Source: Pseudomonas putida (GTDB lineage Bacteria > Pseudomonadota > Gammaproteobacteria > Pseudomonadales > Pseudomonadaceae). From it: a stretch of DNA of 64,000 nucleotides. The DNA lies in contig NZ_CP018846.1 of the NCBI RefSeq assembly GCF_002025705.1, positions 3,587,501 to 3,651,500 on the forward strand, given 5' to 3'. Positions 36,977-46,992 of this stretch are shown in pieces. Each line of letters opens with the position of its first letter. Position 1 is the stretch's first letter. The notes beneath the pieces are model-generated. The model saw nothing but the letters and a program-made list of their open reading frames with translations. It was not told the DNA's origin and made no database searches. The position numbers and the translations under genes were made by a program.

Positions 36977-37188
36977 GGGCACTCGCTTGTTCCGATGCCA
37001 GGCAGGCAGCGCCCGGCTCTGGCCACCGATCATAGGGCGCTGCGTTGCTCGGGTATAGTCCGACAATAGAACGGAACCAATCGGCTTAAGCAATCGACCT
37101 TTGGTCAATGGAACGTCACGGGCGGGCAGCTAGACTAAAGCAGTGTCTGGAGGGCAAACCGCAGGTTGCCCAAGAGAAGGAGGCACAC

Positions 37189-37368
37189 ATGAGCCTGACC
37201 ATGGCAATCCTCATGCTGGTAGGTATGTGGCTGAGCGTCGCGGCCGCCATGCTGTGGGGTGTTCTGCGTATCGTGCGGCGTCATTCCCAGCACCACCACC
37301 TGCCACCGCAGGCCCCGGCCAAGGCGCAGCCAGTGCGCAGGGCACGGCGGCATGCCGGGGTGCATTGA
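37189..37368 (+). CDS. small single-pass membrane protein (59 aa)
   Basis: A 59-residue protein with one transmembrane helix (MAILMLVGMWLSVAAAMLWG, about 5-24) and a basic His/Pro/Arg-rich cytoplasmic tail. AAGGAGG six bases before the ATG makes it a convincing gene; the longer frame from 37108 lacks support. Function is unknown. It is followed by a terminator. Confidence 0.75.
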   Translation: MSLTMAILMLVGMWLSVAAAMLWGVLRIVRRHSQHHHLPPQAPAKAQPVRRARRHAGVH

Positions 37369-37389
37369 GGTTTCTTCACCTGTATGCGA

Positions 37390-37418
37390 ACGGGGCGCAA
37401 AGAGCGCCCCGTTTTTAT
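37390..37418 (+). terminator. intrinsic terminator after the small membrane protein gene
   Basis: The ACGGGGCGC...GCGCCCCGT stem is followed by TTTTATT on the + strand, 22 bp after the stop. Confidence 0.85.
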
Positions 37419-37422
37419 TACA

Positions 37423-38175
37423 TCAGCCTTCAGCTGCTTCGCGCTTGAGCCGCGCCCGGCGAGCCAGGATGTTGAGGATCTCGATCACCGTCGAGAAGGC
37501 CATCGCCGCATACACATAACCTTTCGGTACATGGGCGCCAAAACCTTCGGCGATCAGCGTCATGCCGATCATGATCAGGAAGCCCAGGGCCAGCATGACC
37601 ACTGTCGGGTTGTCGTTGATGAAGTTGGCCAGCGGGTCGGCAGCCACCATCATGACGATCACGGCGGTAATCACGGCAATGATCATGATCGGCAGGTGCT
37701 CGGTCATGCCCACGGCGGTGATGATGCTGTCGACCGAGAAGACGATGTCCAGCAGCAGGATCTGGAAGATCGCCGCAGCGAAGCCCAGGGTAACCGTGGA
37801 AGAGACCTTGGCTTCTTCCTTGGCACCGTGCGGGTCGACGTTCTCGTGAATCTCTTTGGTGGCCTTCCACAGCAGGAACAGGCCGCCGGCAATCAGGATC
37901 ACGTCCTTCCAGGAGAAGGCGTTGCCGAACACCTCGAACACCGGGTCGGTCAACTGAACGATCCAGGCCACGGTGCTGAGCAGGGCCAGGCGCATGACCA
38001 GGGCCATGCTGATACCGATACGGCGTGCCTTGGAGCGGTACTCCACCGGCAGTTTGTTGGTCAGGATCGAGATGAAGATCAGGTTGTCGATGCCCAGTAC
38101 CACTTCCATGGCCACCAGGGTAGCCAGGGCGACCCAGGCGGTAGGGCTAGCGGCGAGTTCCAGCAAGTATTCCAT
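37423..38175 (-). CDS. TerC-family integral membrane protein
   Basis: A 250-residue inner-membrane protein with about seven helices. The family signatures are [20 protein letters not shown] near the N-terminus and [17 protein letters not shown] in the second half; each supplies Asp residues in the membrane. TerC proteins are linked to tellurite resistance and metal (Mn) export, and the ligand here is unproven. It is followed by the end of the small membrane gene in convergent order. Upstream, a lipoprotein gene lies 29 bp away and may be in the same transcript. No yybP-ykoY riboswitch was recognised. Confidence 0.88.
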   Translation of the reverse strand: MEYLLELAASPTAWVALATLVAMEVVLGIDNLIFISILTNKLPVEYRSKARRIGISMALVMRLALLSTVAWIVQLTDPVFEVFGNAFSWKDVILIAGGLFLLWKATKEIHENVDPHGAKEEAKVSSTVTLGFAAAIFQILLLDIVFSVDSIITAVGMTEHLPIMIIAVITAVIVMMVAADPLANFINDNPTVVMLALGFLIMIGMTLIAEGFGAHVPKGYVYAAMAFSTVIEILNILARRARLKREAAEG

Positions 38176-38204
38176 TGTTCAAATCCTGCAGCGGCGGTTA
38201 AGGG

Positions 38205-38444
38205 TCAGATTTCCTGGGTGGATGCTTTCTTTTCGGCGTCCTTGGGCTTGTGGCCCTCGCTGCCGATGGCCTCGCTCAATGCCTGCTGGGCGGCCTTGTT
38301 GGTGTCGTCGATGGCCTGCTTGGCGGACTGCGCGGCCTGGTCGAGCATCTGCTGGGCAGACTTCTCGGCCTGGTCGCAACCGGCCAGGGTAAACAGCGCC
38401 AGGGCCAGCACCAACGGTGTGCCAATGGATTTGAGTTGCAGCAT
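38205..38444 (-). CDS. small lipoprotein (79 aa)
   Basis: A 79-residue lipoprotein with signal MLQLKSIGTPLVLALALFTL and lipobox LAGC (Cys23). The mature part is a Lys/Ala/Gln/Glu-rich amphipathic helix (QMLDQAAQSAKQAIDDTNKA), likely coiled-coil, resembling small Lpp-like or YtxH-type proteins. It lies 29 bp upstream of the TerC-family gene on the same strand. The role is unknown. Confidence 0.8.
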   Translation of the reverse strand: MLQLKSIGTPLVLALALFTLAGCDQAEKSAQQMLDQAAQSAKQAIDDTNKAAQQALSEAIGSEGHKPKDAEKKASTQEI

Positions 38445-38576
38445 GGTGTCCTCGCTTGAAAAATCCCGGCGGCGCGTAGCGCCTGATGGGGTCGCATTCT
38501 AGAGACGCCAATACCTCAGGAAAATTCGTATTTTCAGCGTGTATACTTCGGTTTTTTCGAATCGGGACCTGCGCTC

Positions 38577-39470
38577 GTGCTCAACTACCGCCAGCTCCAC
38601 TACTTCTGGGCCGTGGCCAAGACTGGCAGCATCGCTCGCGCCAGCGAACAGCTGAACCTGACCCCACAGACCATCAGCGGGCAGATCAGCCTGTTCGAGC
38701 AGACCTATGGGCTGGAGCTGTTCCAGCGCGTCGGCCGGCAACTGGAACTGACCGAGACCGGCCGCCAGACGCTGGTTTACGCCGAGCAGATGTTCCAGAT
38801 CGGCGGCGAACTGGAGGCCATGCTCAGGGCTGGCCCGCAAGAGCAGATCCTGTTTCGCGTGGGGGTGGCCGATGTGGTGCCGAAGTCGATCGTCTATCGC
38901 CTGCTGGCACCGACCATGGAGCTGGACGAGGTATTGCGCATCAACTGCCGCGAAGACAAGCTCGAACGGCTGCTGGCAGACCTGGCGATCCAGCGCCTGG
39001 ACCTGGTGATTTCCGACAGCCCGATGCCCAGCCACCTGGATATCAAGGGCTATAGCCAGAAGCTCGGCGAATGCGGCCTGAGCTTCTTCGCTACCCCGGC
39101 CCTGGCCAGGCAGCATGCCGGCCCCTTCCCCGCCTGCCTGCAGGATGCTCCACTGTTGATTCCCGGCCCGGAAACCGTGGTGAGCAGCCGCCTGGTGCGC
39201 TGGCTGGGTGAGCAACAGGTGCAGCCGAGGATTGTTGGCGAGTTCGATGACAGTGCACTGATGCAGGCATTCGGGCAGTCGGGCAGCGGGGTTTTCGTCG
39301 CGCCCAGCGTGATTGCCGAAGAAGTGTGCCGCCAGTATGGCGTCGAGTTGATTGGCCAGACCGAGGCGGTGCATGAGTCGTTCTATGCCATTTCGGTGGA
39401 GCGCAAGGTCAAGCACCCGGGGATCCTGGCGATTACCGAGGGGGCGCGGCGGGAGCTGTTTCATTGGTAG
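38577..39470 (+). CDS. nhaR: LysR-family activator NhaR
   Basis: A 297-residue LysR regulator starting at GTG with MLNYRQLHYFWAVAKTGSIA, the NhaR-type winged helix (SEQLNLTPQTISGQISLFEQ). The effector domain follows (about 90-297). NhaR responds to Na+ and activates the nhaA antiporter in enteric bacteria; no antiporter gene is adjacent here, so the target is open. It is divergent from the lipoprotein gene. Confidence 0.85.
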   Translation: MLNYRQLHYFWAVAKTGSIARASEQLNLTPQTISGQISLFEQTYGLELFQRVGRQLELTETGRQTLVYAEQMFQIGGELEAMLRAGPQEQILFRVGVADVVPKSIVYRLLAPTMELDEVLRINCREDKLERLLADLAIQRLDLVISDSPMPSHLDIKGYSQKLGECGLSFFATPALARQHAGPFPACLQDAPLLIPGPETVVSSRLVRWLGEQQVQPRIVGEFDDSALMQAFGQSGSGVFVAPSVIAEEVCRQYGVELIGQTEAVHESFYAISVERKVKHPGILAITEGARRELFHW

Positions 39471-39569
39471 TGGTGGCGCCCCGACTTGCCCGCGAAGAGG
39501 TCAGACCTGCCCACCAAGGGTCTATGGTAAAATCGCGCCCTTTATGCAAACGCCGAGATACCGCTGTAC

Positions 39570-40781
39570 ATGACTCCTGTTTTCCGACTCCTCAACCGCA
39601 CCAGCCTGGTGACCCAGATCGTCATCGGCCTGGTCGCCGGCATCGCCCTGGCCCTGCTGGCACCTGCCATCGCCCGTGACCTGGGCTTCCTCGGCAAAGT
39701 GTTCGTCAGCGCCCTGAAGGCCGTCGCGCCGGTGCTGGTGTTCATCCTGGTCATGGCGTCGATCGCCAACCATCGCCACGGCCAGGAAACCCACATCCGC
39801 CCGATCCTCTGGCTGTACTTGCTGGGTACCTTCGCCGCCGCCGTGGTGGCCGTGGTCGCCAGCATGCTGTTCCCTTCGCAGCTGGCCCTGAGTACCGGCG
39901 AAGCGACGCTCAGCGCGCCGGGCGGCATCGCCGAGGTAATGCAAAACCTGCTGTTGAGCGCGGTCGACAACCCGGTCAACGCCTTGCTCAATGCCAACTT
40001 CATCGGCGTGCTGACCTGGGCCATTGGCCTGGGTGTGGCCCTGCGCCACGCCGGCGAAACCACCCGCACCGTGGTCGAGGACCTGTCCAATGGCGTGACC
40101 CTGATCGTGCGGGTGGTCATCCGCTTCGCCCCACTGGGCATCTTCGGCCTGGTCAGCTCGACCCTGGCCCAGTCCGGCCTGAGCGCCCTGCTCGGCTACC
40201 TGCACCTGCTGGCCGTGCTGATCGGCAGCATGCTGTTCGTGGCGCTGGTGATGAACCCGCTTATCGTGTTCTGGAAGATCCGCCGCAACCCTTACCCGCT
40301 GACGTTGCTGTGCCTGCGCGAAAGCGGCATCACCGCGTTCTTCACCCGCAGTTCGGCGGCCAACATTCCGGTCAACTTGGCACTGTCGGAGCGCCTGGGG
40401 CTGCATGAGGACACCTATTCGGTGTCGATCCCGCTGGGTGCGACCATCAACATGGCAGGCGCGGCAATCACCATCACCGTGCTGACCCTGGCGGCGGTGC
40501 ATACCTTGGGCATTCCAGTCGACTTGCCGACCGCCGTGCTGCTGAGCGTGGTGGCGGCGGTTTGTGCCTGTGGTGCTTCGGGCGTGGCCGGCGGGTCGTT
40601 GCTGCTGATTCCGCTGGCGTGCAGCCTGTTCGGCATCCCCAGCGAGATTGCCATGCAGGTGGTGGCGGTCGGCTTCATCATTGGCGTGCTGCAGGATTCG
40701 GCGGAGACGGCACTGAATTCTTCGACGGATGTGCTGTTTACGGCGGCGGCTTGCATGGCTGAAGAACGTCGCAGCATTTGA
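39570..40781 (+). CDS. sstT: serine/threonine:sodium symporter
   Basis: A 403-residue dicarboxylate/amino-acid:cation symporter (DAACS). The helices and re-entrant loops show [35 protein letters not shown] and [20 protein letters not shown], which match SstT. It imports serine and threonine with Na+ at the inner membrane. It is monocistronic, preceded by nhaR in the same direction at about 100 bp. Confidence 0.93.
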   Translation: MTPVFRLLNRTSLVTQIVIGLVAGIALALLAPAIARDLGFLGKVFVSALKAVAPVLVFILVMASIANHRHGQETHIRPILWLYLLGTFAAAVVAVVASMLFPSQLALSTGEATLSAPGGIAEVMQNLLLSAVDNPVNALLNANFIGVLTWAIGLGVALRHAGETTRTVVEDLSNGVTLIVRVVIRFAPLGIFGLVSSTLAQSGLSALLGYLHLLAVLIGSMLFVALVMNPLIVFWKIRRNPYPLTLLCLRESGITAFFTRSSAANIPVNLALSERLGLHEDTYSVSIPLGATINMAGAAITITVLTLAAVHTLGIPVDLPTAVLLSVVAAVCACGASGVAGGSLLLIPLACSLFGIPSEIAMQVVAVGFIIGVLQDSAETALNSSTDVLFTAAACMAEERRSI

Positions 40782-40786
40782 GATTG

Positions 40787-40854
40787 CCGGGGCCGCTTTG
40801 CGGCCCTTTCCGACCGGTCCGGCGCCCCGGCGAGGCCGCTCCTACAAGAGCAAC
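40787..40854. repeat. REP-like palindromic region after sstT
   Basis: GGGGCCGCTTTGCGGCCCTTTC and GGCGCCCCGGCGAGGCCGCTCC share sequence with the inner and outer parts of the long REP family. It may act as the sstT 3' structure. Confidence 0.6.
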
Positions 40855-40932
40855 GCGCATGCCTGTAGCCAATTGCCTTACACCGCGGCATTACCTACGC
40901 TAGTGGCCTTTCCCCAGTAATGAGACAGGGCC

Positions 40933-41580
40933 ATGTCAGAACACGAAACCGCAGGTGAAGGCCGCTTCAGCAACATCGAGATCCGCATTCTTGGCGCGCT
41001 GATCGAGAAGCAGGCCACCAGCCCGGAAAGCTACCCGCTGACCCTCAACGCCCTGGTCCTGGCCTGTAACCAGAAGACCAGCCGGGAACCTGTGATGAAC
41101 CTCACCCAGGGCCAGGTCGGCCAGGCCCTGCGCGCCCTCGAGAGCCAGGACATGACCCGCCTGCAGATGGGCAGCCGCGCCGACCGTTGGGAGCAGCGGG
41201 TGGACAAGGCCCTGGAGCTGGTACCGGCGCAGCTGGTGCTGATGGGCCTGATGTTCCTGCGCGGGCCACAGACCCTTAACGAACTGCTGACCCGTAGCAA
41301 CCGCCTGCACGACTTCGACGACACCGAACAGATCCAGCACCAGCTCGAACGCCTGATTTCCCGCGACCTGGCCCTGCACCTGCCACGCCAGGCCGGGCAG
41401 CGGGAAGACCGCTATACCCACGCCCTCGGTGACCCGGCGGAAATCGAGGCGATTCTGGCGGCGCGCCAGCAGGAAGGCGGTGCTCGCAGCAGTGGCACCA
41501 GCGTTTCGGAAGAGCGTATCGAAGCGTTGGAAGCGCGAATCGCCGCGCTGGAAGCACGCCTGGCCGAGTTGGAAGGCTGA
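40933..41580 (+). CDS. yceH: YceH/DUF480 family protein
   Basis: A 215-residue protein starting [23 protein letters not shown]480 comprises two winged-helix units ([24 protein letters not shown]...; [20 protein letters not shown]), followed by a C-terminal coiled-coil ([20 protein letters not shown]). Binding to DNA is plausible from the fold but unproven. Monocistronic. Confidence 0.9.
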   Translation: MSEHETAGEGRFSNIEIRILGALIEKQATSPESYPLTLNALVLACNQKTSREPVMNLTQGQVGQALRALESQDMTRLQMGSRADRWEQRVDKALELVPAQLVLMGLMFLRGPQTLNELLTRSNRLHDFDDTEQIQHQLERLISRDLALHLPRQAGQREDRYTHALGDPAEIEAILAARQQEGGARSSGTSVSEERIEALEARIAALEARLAELEG

Positions 41581-41585
41581 AGCCG

Positions 41586-41774
41586 CTACTGCTCAGGGTC
41601 GGGGAAGTTGCGACAGCTCTTGCGCTCGGCCAGCTCCCGCTCTGTGGGGCGCTGGTCGACGAACACAGTGCGGCCGTCGGCGTAGATCTCGAGGTAGCCC
41701 CAGTGCAGGTCCTGCTCTTTCTGCCCGGGCTTGGGGGGGACTAGCCACCAGGGTTCGCGGCTGATCAGGGTCAT
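41586..41774 (-). CDS. conserved small hypothetical protein (62 aa)
   Basis: A 62-residue protein starting MTLISREPWWLVPPKPGQK, aromatic-rich, with YLEIYADGRTVFVDQRPTERELA. Third-position GC is high and the end lies only five bases from the convergent yceH stop. No family is recognised. It is probably a real Pseudomonas-specific gene. Confidence 0.6.
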   Translation of the reverse strand: MTLISREPWWLVPPKPGQKEQDLHWGYLEIYADGRTVFVDQRPTERELAERKSCRNFPDPEQ

Positions 41775-41838
41775 GGGTCAGGTTCCTGAGGGTGTCTGCA
41801 GTAATCATAGACACCCTCAGTTTTTGCATTGCTGGTAC

Positions 41839-41938
41839 CGGCCCTTTCGCGGCTAAAGCCGCTCCTACAGGGAAATCACCGCCCATAAGGCCTGCGCTGT
41901 ACCTGTGGGGGCGGCTTTAGCCGCGAAGAGGCCGGTAC
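41839..41938. repeat. inverted pair of REP elements
   Basis: Unit 1 (CCGGCCCTTTCGCGGCTAAAG...) and unit 2 (...CTTTAGCCGCGAAGAGGCCG) are inverted around 30 bp, between ahpF and the small gene at 41586. They end a few bases from the ahpF stop and may stabilise its mRNA. Confidence 0.85.
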
Positions 41939-41942
41939 AGGC

Positions 41943-43505
41943 TTACGCCGGCGCCGAAGTGCGGATCAGGTGATCGAACGCCGCCAGCGAGGCCTTGGCA
42001 CCCTCGCCCACCGCGATAACGATCTGCTTGTACGGCACAGTGGTCACGTCACCTGCGGCAAACACACCCGCCACACTGGTCTGGCCCTTGGCGTCGACGA
42101 TGATCTCGCCACGCGGCGACAGCTCGACAGTGCCCTTGAGCCAATCAGTGTTCGGCAGCAGGCCGATCTGCACGAAGATGCCTTCCAGCGCCAGGTCATG
42201 CACCTCATCGGTGGTGCGATCCTTGTAACGCAAGCCCGTCACTTTTTCACCATTGCCGACCACTTCGGTTGTCAACGCGCTGGTGATCACCTTGACGTTC
42301 GGCAGGCTGTGCAGCTTGCGCTGTAGCACCGCGTCGGCACGCAACTGGCTGTCGAACTCGATCAGCGTCACCTGGGCAACGATACCCGCCAGGTCAATGG
42401 CCGCTTCCACACCCGAGTTGCCGCCGCCAATCACCGCCACACGTTTGCCCTTGAACAGCGGGCCGTCGCAGTGCGGGCAGTAGGCCACGCCACGGGAGCG
42501 GTATTCCTGCTCGCCCGGCACATTCATTTCGCGCCAGCGGGCGCCAGTGGCGAGGATTACCGTCTTGGCCTTGAGCGAGGCGCCGCTGGCAAGGCGCACT
42601 TCATGCAGCCCGCCGTCGGTAGCCGGAATCAGCGCTTCGCCGCGCTGCAGGTTCATGATGTCGACGTCGTACTGCTTGACGTGCTCTTCCAGTGCCGTGG
42701 CCAGCTTCGGCCCTTCGGTTTCCTGCACCGAGATGAAGTTCTCGATGGCCAGGGTGTCGAGCACCTGGCCGCCGAAACGCTCGGCAGCCACACCGGTACG
42801 GATGCCTTTGCGTGCGGCGTAGATGGCCGCTGCAGCACCGGCTGGGCCACCACCGACCACCAGCACGTCGAAGGCGTCCTTGGCGTTGATCTTCTCGGCC
42901 TGGCGGCTGCCGGCATTGGTGTCGATCTTGCCGAGGATCTCTTCAAGGCCCATGCGGCCCTGGCCGAACAATTCGCCGTTCAGGTAGATGCTCGGCACCG
43001 CCATGATCTTGCGCGACTCGACTTCATCCTGGAACAACGCACCGTCGATAGCCACGTGCCGCACGTTGGGGTTGAGCACGGCCATCAGGTTCAGCGCCTG
43101 GACCACGTCCGGGCAGTTCTGGCACGACAGCGAGAAGTAGGTTTCAAAGGTGAATTCGCCTTCCAGCGCCTGGATCTGCTCGATCACTTCGGCACTGGCC
43201 TTGGACGGGTGGCCACCGACTTGCAGCAATGCCAGCACCAGCGAGGTGAATTCGTGGCCCATGGGGATGCCGGCGAAGCGCAGGCTGATATCGGATCCCG
43301 GGCGGTTCAGCGAGAACGAAGGACGACGGGCATCGCTGCCATCCGCGCTGAAGGTAATGAGGTTCGACAGGCCGGCGATTTCCACCAGCAGGTCGTGCAA
43401 TTCGCGGGACTTCGCGCCGTCGTCGAGGGAGGCAACGATCTCGATCGGCTGGGTGACCCGCTCCAGGTAGGTTTTCAGTTGCGATTTAAGCGTGGCGTCC
43501 AACAT
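41943..43505 (-). CDS. ahpF: alkyl hydroperoxide reductase subunit F
   Basis: A 520-residue FAD/NADH disulfide reductase that recycles AhpC. The N-terminal tandem thioredoxin-like domain contains [18 protein letters not shown] and NAD binding motifs [19 protein letters not shown] and [17 protein letters not shown] flank the redox pair [11 protein letters not shown]. The ATG at 43505 is standard ([17 protein letters not shown]). It follows ahpC with a 125-bp gap holding a terminator-like hairpin. Confidence 0.96.
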   Translation of the reverse strand: MLDATLKSQLKTYLERVTQPIEIVASLDDGAKSRELHDLLVEIAGLSNLITFSADGSDARRPSFSLNRPGSDISLRFAGIPMGHEFTSLVLALLQVGGHPSKASAEVIEQIQALEGEFTFETYFSLSCQNCPDVVQALNLMAVLNPNVRHVAIDGALFQDEVESRKIMAVPSIYLNGELFGQGRMGLEEILGKIDTNAGSRQAEKINAKDAFDVLVVGGGPAGAAAAIYAARKGIRTGVAAERFGGQVLDTLAIENFISVQETEGPKLATALEEHVKQYDVDIMNLQRGEALIPATDGGLHEVRLASGASLKAKTVILATGARWREMNVPGEQEYRSRGVAYCPHCDGPLFKGKRVAVIGGGNSGVEAAIDLAGIVAQVTLIEFDSQLRADAVLQRKLHSLPNVKVITSALTTEVVGNGEKVTGLRYKDRTTDEVHDLALEGIFVQIGLLPNTDWLKGTVELSPRGEIIVDAKGQTSVAGVFAAGDVTTVPYKQIVIAVGEGAKASLAAFDHLIRTSAPA

Positions 43506-43536
43506 ACGGGCGATTCCTTTTTCAAAACTCGGATAC

Positions 43537-43570
43537 AAAAACGCCCAGGCGAGTTCGCCCGGGCGTTTTT
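43537..43570 (-). terminator. hairpin with T-tract between ahpC and ahpF
   Basis: AAAAACGCCC...GGGCGTTTTT arms form a GC-rich stem on both strands. Lying between the two genes, it probably stops most ahpC transcripts so that AhpC exceeds AhpF. Confidence 0.85.
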
Positions 43571-43630
43571 ACGGGGCGGTGGGTACTTCAGCTTTGGCGG
43601 CTGCTCACCGCCCGCAACTTGCGCATGACC

Positions 43631-44194
43631 TTAGATCTTGCCTACGAGGTCCAGGGAAGGAGCGAGAGTAGCTTCGCCTTCTTTCCACTTGGCCGGGCAG
43701 ACTTCACCTGGGTGAGCGGCAACGTACTGGGCAGCCTTCACCTTGCGCAGCAGCTCGGCTGCGTCGCGGCCAACACCACCGTCGTTCAGTTCGACGATCT
43801 TGATCTGGCCTTCCGGGTTGATCACGAAGGTACCGCGGTCCGCCAGGCCGGCTTCTTCGATCAGTACGTCGAAGTTGCGCGAGATGACGTGGGTCGGGTC
43901 ACCGATCAGTGGGTACTGGATCTTGCCGATGGTGTCCGAAGTGTCGTGCCAGGCTTTGTGGGTGAAGTGGGTGTCGGTCGACACACCGTAGATTTCCACG
44001 CCCAGCTTCTGGAACTCGGCGTAGTTGTCGGCGAGGTCACCCAACTCGGTCGGGCAGACGAAGGTGAAGTCGGCCGGGTAGAAGAACACGACGGACCACT
44101 TGCCTTTCAGGTCGGCTTCGCTGACCTGAACGAACTCGCCCTTGTGGTAGGCGGTGGCGTTGAACGGTTTGACCTGGCTGTTGATGATTGGCAT
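43631..44194 (-). CDS. ahpC: alkyl hydroperoxide reductase subunit C (peroxiredoxin)
   Basis: A 187-residue typical 2-Cys peroxiredoxin. The peroxidatic Cys is in [11 protein letters not shown], the resolving Cys in [10 protein letters not shown] near the C-terminus. It starts [20 protein letters not shown]. It reduces H2O2 and alkyl hydroperoxides with AhpF. OxyR control is expected for this gene, but no convincing site was found in 44195-44347. Confidence 0.97.
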   Translation of the reverse strand: MPIINSQVKPFNATAYHKGEFVQVSEADLKGKWSVVFFYPADFTFVCPTELGDLADNYAEFQKLGVEIYGVSTDTHFTHKAWHDTSDTIGKIQYPLIGDPTHVISRNFDVLIEEAGLADRGTFVINPEGQIKIVELNDGGVGRDAAELLRKVKAAQYVAAHPGEVCPAKWKEGEATLAPSLDLVGKI

Positions 44195-44347
44195 GAGAGA
44201 CGCTCCTTCATGGGGTTGGAATCAGTTGATGGAGAGAATCCTAACCGCTGATCCCCATAAAGGCTCATTGGCAAAGCTCATGCTTGTGATTGGTTTTGGC
44301 TATAACCGCAGATAATTAATAGAAGGGAATGGGCTGAGCAATGGATC

Positions 44348-44482
44348 TTGTGGGAGCGGCCTTGCGTCGCGAAAGGGCCGCAAAGCGGCCCCAGGGTATC
44401 GGCGTCAAAGCTGATGTTGCTGGGGCTGCTCTGCAGCCCTTTCCGCCCGGTTCGGCGCCCCGGCAAAGCCGCTCCCACACAA
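44348..44482. repeat. long palindromic REP-type repeat
   Basis: Arms TTGTGGGAGCGGCCTTGCG... and ...AAGCCGCTCCCACACAA enclose inner palindromes. It belongs to the family at 23251, 25196 and 31406, with a slightly different inner part. It lies between ahpC and the end of gor. Confidence 0.8.
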
Positions 44483-44501
44483 AGCACAGCGCCAGGTGCG
44501 A

Positions 44502-45857
44502 TCAGCGGGTGACGGTGCGCATGGTGACAAACTCTTCGGCAGCCGTCGGGTGTACGCCGATGGTCTCGTCGAACTGCAACTTGGTCGCGCCAGCCTTCAA
44601 GGCAACACCCAGGCCCTGGATGATCTCGCCGGCATCCGGGCCGACCATGTGGCAGCCCAGCACCTTGTCGGTCTCGGCATCCACCACCAGCTTCATCAGG
44701 GTCTTTTCCTGGATGTCGGTAAGGGTCAGCTTCATGGCGCGGAAGCGGCTTTCGAAGATCTGCACCTTGTGCCCAGCTTCCAGTGCCTGCTCTTCAGTCA
44801 GGCCGACGGTACCGATCGGTGGCTGGCTGAACACGGCAGTCGGGATGTTCTGGTAATCCACCGGGCGGTATTGCTCAGGCTTGAACAGGCGCCGCGCCAC
44901 GGCCATGCCTTCGGCCAACGCCACCGGGGTGAGCTGCACGCGGCCGATCACGTCGCCAATGGCGAGGATCGACGGTGCGGTGGTCTGGTACTGCTCATCG
45001 ACGCGAATGAAGCCGCGGGCGTCCAGCTCCACACCGGTGTTTTCCAGGCCCAGGTTGTCGAGCATCGGGCGCCGACCAGTGGCGTAGAACACGCAATCGG
45101 CGAGCAGCTCGCGGCCGTCCTTGAGGGTGGCTTTCAGGCTGCCGTCGTCAAGCTTGTCGATGCGCTGGATGTCGGCGTTGAACTGCAGGTTCAGGCCGCG
45201 CTTTTCCAGCTCTTCCTTGAGGTGGGTACGCACCGAGCCGTCGAAGCCGCGCAGGAACAGGTCACCGCGATACAGCAAGGTGGTGTCGGCGCCCAGGCCC
45301 TGGAAGATGCCGGCGAATTCGACGGCGATGTAACCACCGCCGACCACCAGCACGCGGCGCGGCAAATCCTTGAGGTAAAACGCCTCGTTGGAGGTGATGG
45401 CCAGTTCCTTGCCCGGGATGTCCGGCACCTGCGGCCAGCCGCCGGTGGCAATCAGGATGTGCTCGGCGCTGTAGCGCTGGCCGTCCACTTCCACTTCGTT
45501 GGCGCCGGTGATGCGGGCATGGCCTTGCAGCAAGGTGACGCCGCTGTTCACCAGCAGGTTGCGGTAGATGCCATTGAGGCGCTCGATCTCGCGGTTCTTG
45601 TTGGCAATCAGCGTGCCCCAGTCGAAGTGGCCCTCTTCGAGGGTCCAGCCGAAGCCTGCGGCCTGCTCCAGCTCATCGGCGACATGGGCGCCGTACACCA
45701 GCAGTTTCTTCGGCACGCAACCGACGTTGACGCAGGTGCCACCCAGGTAGCGGCTCTCGGCCACTGCCACTTTTGCACCGAAGCCCGCAGCGAAGCGCGC
45801 CGCACGCACACCGCCGGAACCGGCGCCAATCACGAACAGATCAAAATCGTAGGCCAT
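44502..45857 (-). CDS. gor: glutathione-disulfide reductase
   Basis: A 451-residue FAD oxidoreductase reducing GSSG with NADPH. The FAD motif [19 protein letters not shown], redox pair [18 protein letters not shown] motif [15 protein letters not shown] and the C-terminal catalytic dyad [11 protein letters not shown] are intact. The start at 45857 has an upstream GGAG; the longer frame reaches into the terminator. Part of the thiol/peroxide defence group with ahpCF. Confidence 0.95.
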   Translation of the reverse strand: MAYDFDLFVIGAGSGGVRAARFAAGFGAKVAVAESRYLGGTCVNVGCVPKKLLVYGAHVADELEQAAGFGWTLEEGHFDWGTLIANKNREIERLNGIYRNLLVNSGVTLLQGHARITGANEVEVDGQRYSAEHILIATGGWPQVPDIPGKELAITSNEAFYLKDLPRRVLVVGGGYIAVEFAGIFQGLGADTTLLYRGDLFLRGFDGSVRTHLKEELEKRGLNLQFNADIQRIDKLDDGSLKATLKDGRELLADCVFYATGRRPMLDNLGLENTGVELDARGFIRVDEQYQTTAPSILAIGDVIGRVQLTPVALAEGMAVARRLFKPEQYRPVDYQNIPTAVFSQPPIGTVGLTEEQALEAGHKVQIFESRFRAMKLTLTDIQEKTLMKLVVDAETDKVLGCHMVGPDAGEIIQGLGVALKAGATKLQFDETIGVHPTAAEEFVTMRTVTR

Positions 45858-45910
45858 GTATTCAGTCTCCTTGGCTGGCGCCCAGCATAACGCCGTTGGC
45901 CGCCGCAAAC

Positions 45911-45938
45911 AAAAAAGCCACCCCGAAGGGTGGCTCCT
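45911..45938 (-). terminator. intrinsic terminator of galU
   Basis: On the minus strand the GAGCCACCC-TTC-GGGGTGGCT stem is followed by TTTTTTG, about 20 bp after the galU stop. Confidence 0.9.
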
Positions 45939-45956
45939 TGAACCTGCGCTGGCGTA

Positions 45957-46796
45957 TCAGTACGCCTTGCCGGCCTTGTAGAAGTTCTCGAAGCAGAAGT
46001 TGGTCGCCTCGATGTAGCCTTCGGCGCCACCGCAGTCGAAACGCTTGCCCTTGAACTTGTAGGCGATCACGTTGCCTTCGGCAGCCTGCTTCATCAGCGC
46101 GTCGGTGATCTGGATCTCGCCACCTTTGCCCGGCTCGGTCTGTTCGATTTTCTCGAAGATGTCCGGGGTCAGGATGTAGCGGCCGATGATCGCCAGGTTG
46201 GATGGTGCGTCTTCCGGCTTCGGCTTCTCGACCATGGAGTCAACGCGGAAGATGCCGTCCTTGATCTCTTCACCGGCGATGACGCCGTACTTGTTGGTTT
46301 CCTGCGGGTCGACTTCCTGGATGGCGACGATCGAGCAGCGGTACTTCTTGTACAGCGCGACCATCTGCGCGAGCACGCCATCACCTTCGAGGTTGACGCA
46401 CAGGTCGTCGGCCAGCACCACGGCAAACGGCTCGTCACCGATCAGCGGGCGGCCGGTCAGGATGGCGTGGCCCAGGCCTTTCATTTCGGTCTGGCGGGTG
46501 TAGGAGAACGAGCACTCGTCGAGCAGGCGACGGATACCGACCAGGTATTTTTCCTTGTCGGTGCCCTTGATCTGGTTTTCCAGCTCGTAGCTGATGTCGA
46601 AGTGGTCTTCCAGAGCGCGCTTGCCGCGGCCGGTGACGATGGAAATCTCGTTCAGACCAGCATCCAATGCTTCTTCAACGCCATACTGGATCAGTGGCTT
46701 GTTGACCACCGGCAGCATTTCCTTGGGCATGGCTTTGGTAGCAGGCAGGAAGCGAGTGCCGTAACCGGCTGCCGGGAACAAGCATTTCTTGATCAT
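45957..46796 (-). CDS. galU: UTP--glucose-1-phosphate uridylyltransferase
   Basis: A 279-residue nucleotidyltransferase making UDP-glucose for envelope polysaccharides and trehalose. It starts MIKKCLFPAAGYGTRFLPAT, with KAMPKEMLPVVNKPLIQYGVEE and FAVVLADDLCVN. AAGGA five bases before the ATG fixes the start. 46797-46992 upstream has no gene. Confidence 0.96.
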   Translation of the reverse strand: MIKKCLFPAAGYGTRFLPATKAMPKEMLPVVNKPLIQYGVEEALDAGLNEISIVTGRGKRALEDHFDISYELENQIKGTDKEKYLVGIRRLLDECSFSYTRQTEMKGLGHAILTGRPLIGDEPFAVVLADDLCVNLEGDGVLAQMVALYKKYRCSIVAIQEVDPQETNKYGVIAGEEIKDGIFRVDSMVEKPKPEDAPSNLAIIGRYILTPDIFEKIEQTEPGKGGEIQITDALMKQAAEGNVIAYKFKGKRFDCGGAEGYIEATNFCFENFYKAGKAY

Positions 46797-46992
46797 AAAC
46801 ATCCTTAAACATAGGCGAGGCCTGTGGAATTCGGCGCAGTCTAATCAGGCGGCATGCAGCTTACAATGCCCTGCCTGTGACGACCGCTGCCATCATAGAG
46901 ATAACCCAGTGTAGATAGTTCCAAAACGTTCGTGAAATTCCCGTCATCCGGCCCCTGCGCGGCAGCCGCGAAAAGGCCGGCGCAACGTGCTT

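Noticed and set aside
38150..38204. yybP-ykoY (Mn) riboswitch ahead of the TerC-family gene
   Set aside because: The gap is only 29 bp and no matching structure was seen.
44195..44347. Search for an OxyR site upstream of ahpC
   Set aside because: CTAT and ATAG motifs occur (CTATTAAT...GTTATAG) but with wrong spacing for the OxyR consensus.
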